Shown: positions 60,955 to 64,000 of the stretch, piece after piece
Layout: each line of letters opens with the position of its first letter
Numbering within the stretch: position 1 is the stretch's first letter
Source of the DNA: Maritalea myrionectae DSM 19524
GTDB lineage: Bacteria; Pseudomonadota; Alphaproteobacteria; Rhizobiales; Devosiaceae
NCBI RefSeq assembly: GCF_000423365.1
Contig: NZ_AUHV01000005.1
Coordinates: forward strand, 434,001-498,000
DNA length: 64,000 bases
Direction: 5' to 3'
Position numbers and translations under genes: made by a program
Notes under the pieces: model-generated
Told to the model about the DNA's origin: nothing
The model's input: only the letters and a program-made list of their open reading frames with translations
Databases searched by the model: none

Positions 60955-61446
60955 ATGCGCTTTCGTTTTGGTTTGATAGCGGCAACAGGTGTTGCGGCGG
61001 TGGTGTTGGCGGGGTGCTTTGTCACTGACGAGCCAACAGCACGGCGCGCGGAAACCTGGGGCGGCGAAACAAACCGGGACGAAATGGGCAAAGGGGTAAC
61101 CGCTGAAGCACAAAGTGGCGGTGCGCAGAACATCGGACACATTCCCGAGCAAGACTTGGCTGGCTTTTGGATTTTGGCTGACAATTCAGATCGGGAGTGT
61201 CTGGTGGAGTTGCGGATTGGCATGCAAAATGGCGCCGCCGTGCGCAGCGCTGTGCCCACACCGGAATGTGTGAAAGGCATGCGCAATGTGGCGGGATGGG
61301 CTTTGGCCGATAGCAAGATCGTGCTGTTTGACGAAAAGACCCGTCAAATCGGCATGTTTGAGGCGGCCACCACATATCGCTATCAGGGTGAGTTCACCAT
61401 CACCACTGGTGCAAGCTATCCGGCAACGTTTGTGCGGAGCGCGTAG
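60955..61446 (+). CDS. Lipoprotein of the AprI/Inh protease-inhibitor family
   Basis: A 163-residue lipoprotein. The signal peptide ends in VVLAGC, with the lipidated Cys near residue 21. After a polar linker, LAGFWILADNSDRECLVELR, then VPTPECVKGMRNVAGWALAD and KTRQIGMFEAATTYRYQGEF match the small beta-barrel inhibitor fold, including the two cysteines that form its disulfide. It starts 1 base after the sdhA stop and so is embedded in the sdh operon, an uncommon position. No link to succinate oxidation is known. Confidence 0.8.
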   Translation: MRFRFGLIAATGVAAVVLAGCFVTDEPTARRAETWGGETNRDEMGKGVTAEAQSGGAQNIGHIPEQDLAGFWILADNSDRECLVELRIGMQNGAAVRSAVPTPECVKGMRNVAGWALADSKIVLFDEKTRQIGMFEAATTYRYQGEFTITTGASYPATFVRSA

Positions 61447-61887
61447 ATGGGTGCCGATGCGGGCTATTCCGGGACGCCACTGCCGAAAAAGCTTGGCTTA
61501 AAGGATGGCCACAAAGTGATGTTTTTGGATTTGCCGCAAAGCCAACAGGCGCTGAAAAGCGCGCGCGAGTTTGAGTTGGTGGCAGAATGTGGTTGGGACG
61601 ATTTGACTGCAGATATCACGCGATTTGACGTGGTACATGGCTTTACGAAAGCGAAAAGCCAACTTGAGAAGAATATGCCGCTGATGCAGCGGGTGATCGT
61701 GCCGGATGGCATGATTTGGATTTCATGGCCCAAAAAGGCCGCTAAAGTTGAAACGGATGTCACAGAAGATGTGGTGCGGGCGCTGGCGCTTCAAACTGAT
61801 CTTGTTGATGTCAAAGTCTGTGCTGTTGATGCGATTTGGTCCGGGTTAAAGCTCGTCATTCGCAAAGATCAGCGGCATTTACACTAG
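61447..61887 (+). CDS. DUF3052 protein
   Basis: A 146-residue cytoplasmic protein starting immediately after the lipoprotein stop. [20 protein letters not shown], then [20 protein letters not shown] and [13 protein letters not shown] are the DUF3052 hallmarks; the family is of unknown function. It is encoded between sdhA and sdhB and must be co-transcribed with them. Confidence 0.88.
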   Translation: MGADAGYSGTPLPKKLGLKDGHKVMFLDLPQSQQALKSAREFELVAECGWDDLTADITRFDVVHGFTKAKSQLEKNMPLMQRVIVPDGMIWISWPKKAAKVETDVTEDVVRALALQTDLVDVKVCAVDAIWSGLKLVIRKDQRHLH

Positions 61888-61900
61888 GGAGCCGATAAGA

Positions 61901-62677
61901 ATGGTTCAATTGACCCTGCCTAAAAATTCACAGCCCAAAAAGGGCAAGACATGGCCGAAACCTTCGGGCAGCAATGTGCGTGAATTCCATATTTATCGCT
62001 ATGATCCGGATAGCGGCGATAATCCACGTATCGACACTTATTTTGTTGATTTGGACGATTGCGGCCCCATGGTGTTGGATGCGCTGTTGTACATTAAAGA
62101 CAAGGTGGACCCCACTTTGACTTTGCGTCGGTCTTGCCGTGAGGGGATCTGTGGGTCTTGCGCCATGAATATTGGCGGCCTGAACACGTTGGCGTGTACC
62201 AAGGGCATTGATGAGTTTAAGGGCCCGATCAATGTCTATCCATTGCCGCACATGCCGGTGGTGAAGGATTTGGTGCCGGATTTGACCAATTTTTACGCCC
62301 AGCACCGCTCCATTAAGCCTTGGTTGCAAACCAAGACCCCAGAGCCACGCACAGAATGGCTGCAAGCGCGGGAAGACCGCGAAAAGCTCGACGGGCTCTA
62401 TGAGTGTATCCTTTGTGCTTGCTGCTCTACCTCTTGCCCAAGCTATTGGTGGAACGGCGACCGCTATTTGGGGCCAGCAGTGTTGTTGCAGGCCTATCGT
62501 TGGTTGATTGATAGTCGCGATGAAGCGACAGGCGAGCGGTTGGACGATCTGGAAGATCCGTTCCGGCTTTATCGCTGCCACACAATTATGAACTGCACCA
62601 ACACTTGTCCAAAAGGGTTGAACCCGGCCAAGGCGATTGGTGAGATCAAAAAGATGATGGTTGAACGCGCTGTTTAG
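61901..62677 (+). CDS. sdhB: Succinate dehydrogenase iron-sulfur subunit
   Basis: A 258-residue subunit that passes electrons from SdhA to quinone. The 2Fe-2S cysteines lie in [16 protein letters not shown] near 79-87 and the distal TLAC; the 4Fe-4S and 3Fe-4S ligands are in [16 protein letters not shown] near 169 and [17 protein letters not shown] near 226. It closes the sdhCDA-lipoprotein-DUF3052-sdhB unit and is followed by a terminator. Confidence 0.97.
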   Translation: MVQLTLPKNSQPKKGKTWPKPSGSNVREFHIYRYDPDSGDNPRIDTYFVDLDDCGPMVLDALLYIKDKVDPTLTLRRSCREGICGSCAMNIGGLNTLACTKGIDEFKGPINVYPLPHMPVVKDLVPDLTNFYAQHRSIKPWLQTKTPEPRTEWLQAREDREKLDGLYECILCACCSTSCPSYWWNGDRYLGPAVLLQAYRWLIDSRDEATGERLDDLEDPFRLYRCHTIMNCTNTCPKGLNPAKAIGEIKKMMVERAV

Positions 62678-62686
62678 CCACGAGAC

Positions 62687-62713
62687 GAAAACCGCCTCTT
62701 TGGGGCGGTTTTC
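62687..62713 (+). terminator. Terminator of the sdh operon
   Basis: GAAAACCGCC and GGCGGTTTTC form a perfect 10-bp stem with a 7-base loop, followed by TTTTG. Confidence 0.88.
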
Positions 62714-62729
62714 TTTTGAAAGGGCGGAG

Positions 62730-62987
62730 ATGAGCCTTACAACAATTGCAAAGATTGACGATTTGGGCGAGGCACGCTTGTTGATCTTGGCGCTCAAATC
62801 GCACGGGTTTCATCCCATTGAGGGCAATGAGGTCGGCTTGGCGGGCTTTGCTGGCGCCATCGGCCCAAGCGGGGTGCCCATTGTGGTGCCGGGTAGCGAA
62901 GCGGAAGACGCCAAGCTTTTGCTCGATAGTTTGCGTGAAGACTTCAAAAAAGAGTCAATTCCGGATCAATCCGACCAAGAGACGTAA
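62730..62987 (+). CDS. DUF2007 (putative signal-transducing) protein
   Basis: An 85-residue protein. TIAKIDDLGEARLLILALKS, GFHPIEGNEVGLAGFAGAIG and VPGSEAEDAKLLLDSLRED match the DUF2007 fold, of unknown role. ATG 62730 with GGGCGGAG is favoured over the frame from 62661, which starts inside sdhB. Confidence 0.85.
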   Translation: MSLTTIAKIDDLGEARLLILALKSHGFHPIEGNEVGLAGFAGAIGPSGVPIVVPGSEAEDAKLLLDSLREDFKKESIPDQSDQET

Positions 62988-63138
62988 ACTCGCCACATTC
63001 CTGACTAGAACACAATAAGGCCTATTCGCCATAGACGGCGCTTGATGTGGGCAATGGGCTTGACAAACTTATGGTTGATGGCCTTTTAACCTTTTTCAAG
63101 CAGGCTTACAGAACATTCCGCACCAAGGAGATCCGTGC
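62988..63138. other. Intergenic region before the Omp19-like gene
   Basis: About 150 bases with no gene. CAAGGAG lies at 63123-63129, 9 bases before ATG 63139; the promoter is presumably upstream of it. Confidence 0.35.
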
Positions 63139-63756
63139 ATGGCGAAAAATATTGTGAAACTTGTTCAACTGGGGTGCGTTGTTGGTGTCTTCGCGCTGGC
63201 CGGGTGTACAACCACACGTTCGCCATTTACATCATCCTCTCGTAATGCGCCGCCGCCTGAACAATTGACGCCGGTGAGCACTGGCACAGTGAACCAGTCG
63301 GAATTGCCGCCCGCAGATGGCAGCCAGCCTCAATCACAAGACCCGCAATTGGCCGGCAATCAAACGGTAGATGGCGAAGCGCAGTCATTGTTTGGCGAGA
63401 GCGATGGATCGTTCGTGTCGCTTGACGATGTCAATGAGAACACAAATGTGGCTGGTCGCGATTTGACCGGGCCATTGACGGTGTTGAAGCTCTTGGGTGT
63501 GTGGACGGTACAGGCGGGTGAAGAAACGTGTCGCCTCAATTTGACACAATCGGCCAAGGGATCGACTGGACGCTACCGTGCGTCTGCGCCAAATTGTGCG
63601 TTGCCAGCAGTTGCTGCGGTCAGCTCATGGCAGTTGGCAGGCAATCAGGTGCAATTGTTTAACGAGCAAGGCCAAATGATCGGTAATCTGCTGCAAAATG
63701 GGGACCGCTTTGTGGGCACCATGGCAGGGGGCCAGGGCATTTCCATGGTCGGCTAA
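63139..63756 (+). CDS. Omp19-like outer-membrane lipoprotein (protease-inhibitor fold)
   Basis: A 205-residue lipoprotein. The signal peptide ends in FALAGC (lipidated Cys near residue 23). A Pro/Gln/Ser-rich linker of about 80 residues follows, then a C-terminal domain KLLGVWTVQAGEETCRLNLT, SAPNCALPAVAAVSSWQLAG and NGDRFVGTMAGGQGISM that resembles Brucella Omp19, including the Cys pair. Omp19 inhibits host proteases; the same activity here is inferred only. It is the second protein of this fold within 3 kb. Confidence 0.85.
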   Translation: MAKNIVKLVQLGCVVGVFALAGCTTTRSPFTSSSRNAPPPEQLTPVSTGTVNQSELPPADGSQPQSQDPQLAGNQTVDGEAQSLFGESDGSFVSLDDVNENTNVAGRDLTGPLTVLKLLGVWTVQAGEETCRLNLTQSAKGSTGRYRASAPNCALPAVAAVSSWQLAGNQVQLFNEQGQMIGNLLQNGDRFVGTMAGGQGISMVG

Positions 63757-63778
63757 CGCCAAGCGGGTAAACGCCTTT

Positions 63779-64000
63779 ATGGGGCAAACATTTTTCGCGC
63801 ATTATGAAAAGCTGGTCGCTGATCAGGTGCTTAAGCCTGATCCGGCACAAGCCGATATTGTGCGCCATTTTGACCAGCTTGCGTCCGATCTGCGCAGCCA
63901 TCAGGACAATAAGCCAAATTTGATCCAGCGTCTGCTGGGCCGCGATCATGCAGCCGATGCGCCCAAGGGCCTTTATATTTGGGGCGATGTGGGGCGCGGC
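63779..64000 (+). CDS. zapE: ZapE/AFG1-family ATPase, 5' part
   Basis: The first 74 codons of a gene running off the window. MGQTFFAHYEKLVADQVLKP and PKGLYIWGDVGRG (the beginning of a Walker A motif) are typical of AFG1/ZapE ATPases, which act in cell division and membrane-protein turnover. GCGGG lies upstream of the ATG. It commonly follows sdh genes in alphaproteobacteria. Confidence 0.9.
   Translation, partial: MGQTFFAHYEKLVADQVLKPDPAQADIVRHFDQLASDLRSHQDNKPNLIQRLLGRDHAADAPKGLYIWGDVGRG

Noticed and set aside
1-64000. CRISPR arrays, insertion sequences, integrases or prophage genes
   Set aside because: No regularly spaced direct repeats, transposase motifs or attachment-site duplications around the tRNA were seen.

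Overview
The window reads as a chromosomal segment of an alphaproteobacterium, most likely Hyphomicrobiales (Rhizobiales). This is inferred from gene content, since no rRNA is present. Pointers are an Omp19-type lipoprotein, a 1584-residue NAD-dependent glutamate dehydrogenase, leuC, leuD and leuB lying apart on the same strand, a Mic60/HemY/HemD/HemC cluster, sdhCDAB followed by a ZapE/AFG1 ATPase, and a RibN-type transporter behind an FMN riboswitch. Base composition is moderate, gene density is high, and most intergenic gaps are under 300 bp. No insertion sequence, prophage, CRISPR array or integrase was seen.

Layout. 0.3-4.0 kb: an XRE/cupin regulator, then threonine-to-glycine genes kbl-tdh and an SDR dehydrogenase, with a palindromic operator on the kbl promoter. 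4.0-9.1 kb: a compact nitrite/NO island (DUF1858 protein, Dnr-type Crp/Fnr regulator, pseudoazurin, NnrS, NirV, copper nitrite reductase NirK) tied together by TTG-N8-CAA boxes. 9.1-10.3 kb: riboflavin transporter with FMN riboswitch. 10.4-18.2 kb: an AT-rich orphan membrane gene, a flavoprotein, a DUF2189 protein, an acetyltransferase, hydrolases and a beta-helical autotransporter. 18.2-19.9 kb: tRNA-Thr(CGT), a short unannotated transcript, and a MarR regulator next to a deiodinase-like redox protein. 19.9-24.4 kb: hemC-hemD-mic60-hemY. 24.5-27.8 kb: tsaD-gpsA-yciI-EVE and a DUF1761 protein. 28.0-30.1 kb: a soluble PAS protein overlapping a membrane chemoreceptor. 30.2-41 kb: photolyase, a hidden SdhAF4-like gene, 5-FTHF cyclo-ligase, htpX, rsmB, a heparinase-like protein, purH, ppa and an Atg22-like MFS carrier. 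41-57 kb: NAD-GDH, leuC, a group of uncharacterised membrane/envelope genes, deoD, leuD, ridA, leuB, asd and a beta-carbonic anhydrase. 58-64 kb: sdhCDA, an inserted lipoprotein and DUF3052 gene, sdhB, a DUF2007 gene, an Omp19-like lipoprotein and the start of zapE.

How the genes work together. The 4-9 kb block is a respiratory nitrite-to-NO module: pseudoazurin supplies electrons to NirK, NirV and NnrS are its usual companions, and the Dnr-type protein is the likely NO-responsive activator. Threonine catabolism feeds glycine and acetyl-CoA to metabolism. leuCDB and asd serve amino-acid synthesis. SDH together with the SdhAF4-like protein encoded 27 kb away forms respiratory complex II.

The most notable undescribed item is a roughly 200-nt minus-strand transcription unit at 18.4-18.6 kb. 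It has its own promoter, a 13-nt perfect complement to the 16S rRNA 3' end, a 24-codon ORF and a strong terminator. Other points worth following are the promoter geometry of the Dnr-type boxes, the apparently split aerotaxis receptor, and the ClpP-like/coiled-coil membrane gene pair near 49 kb.
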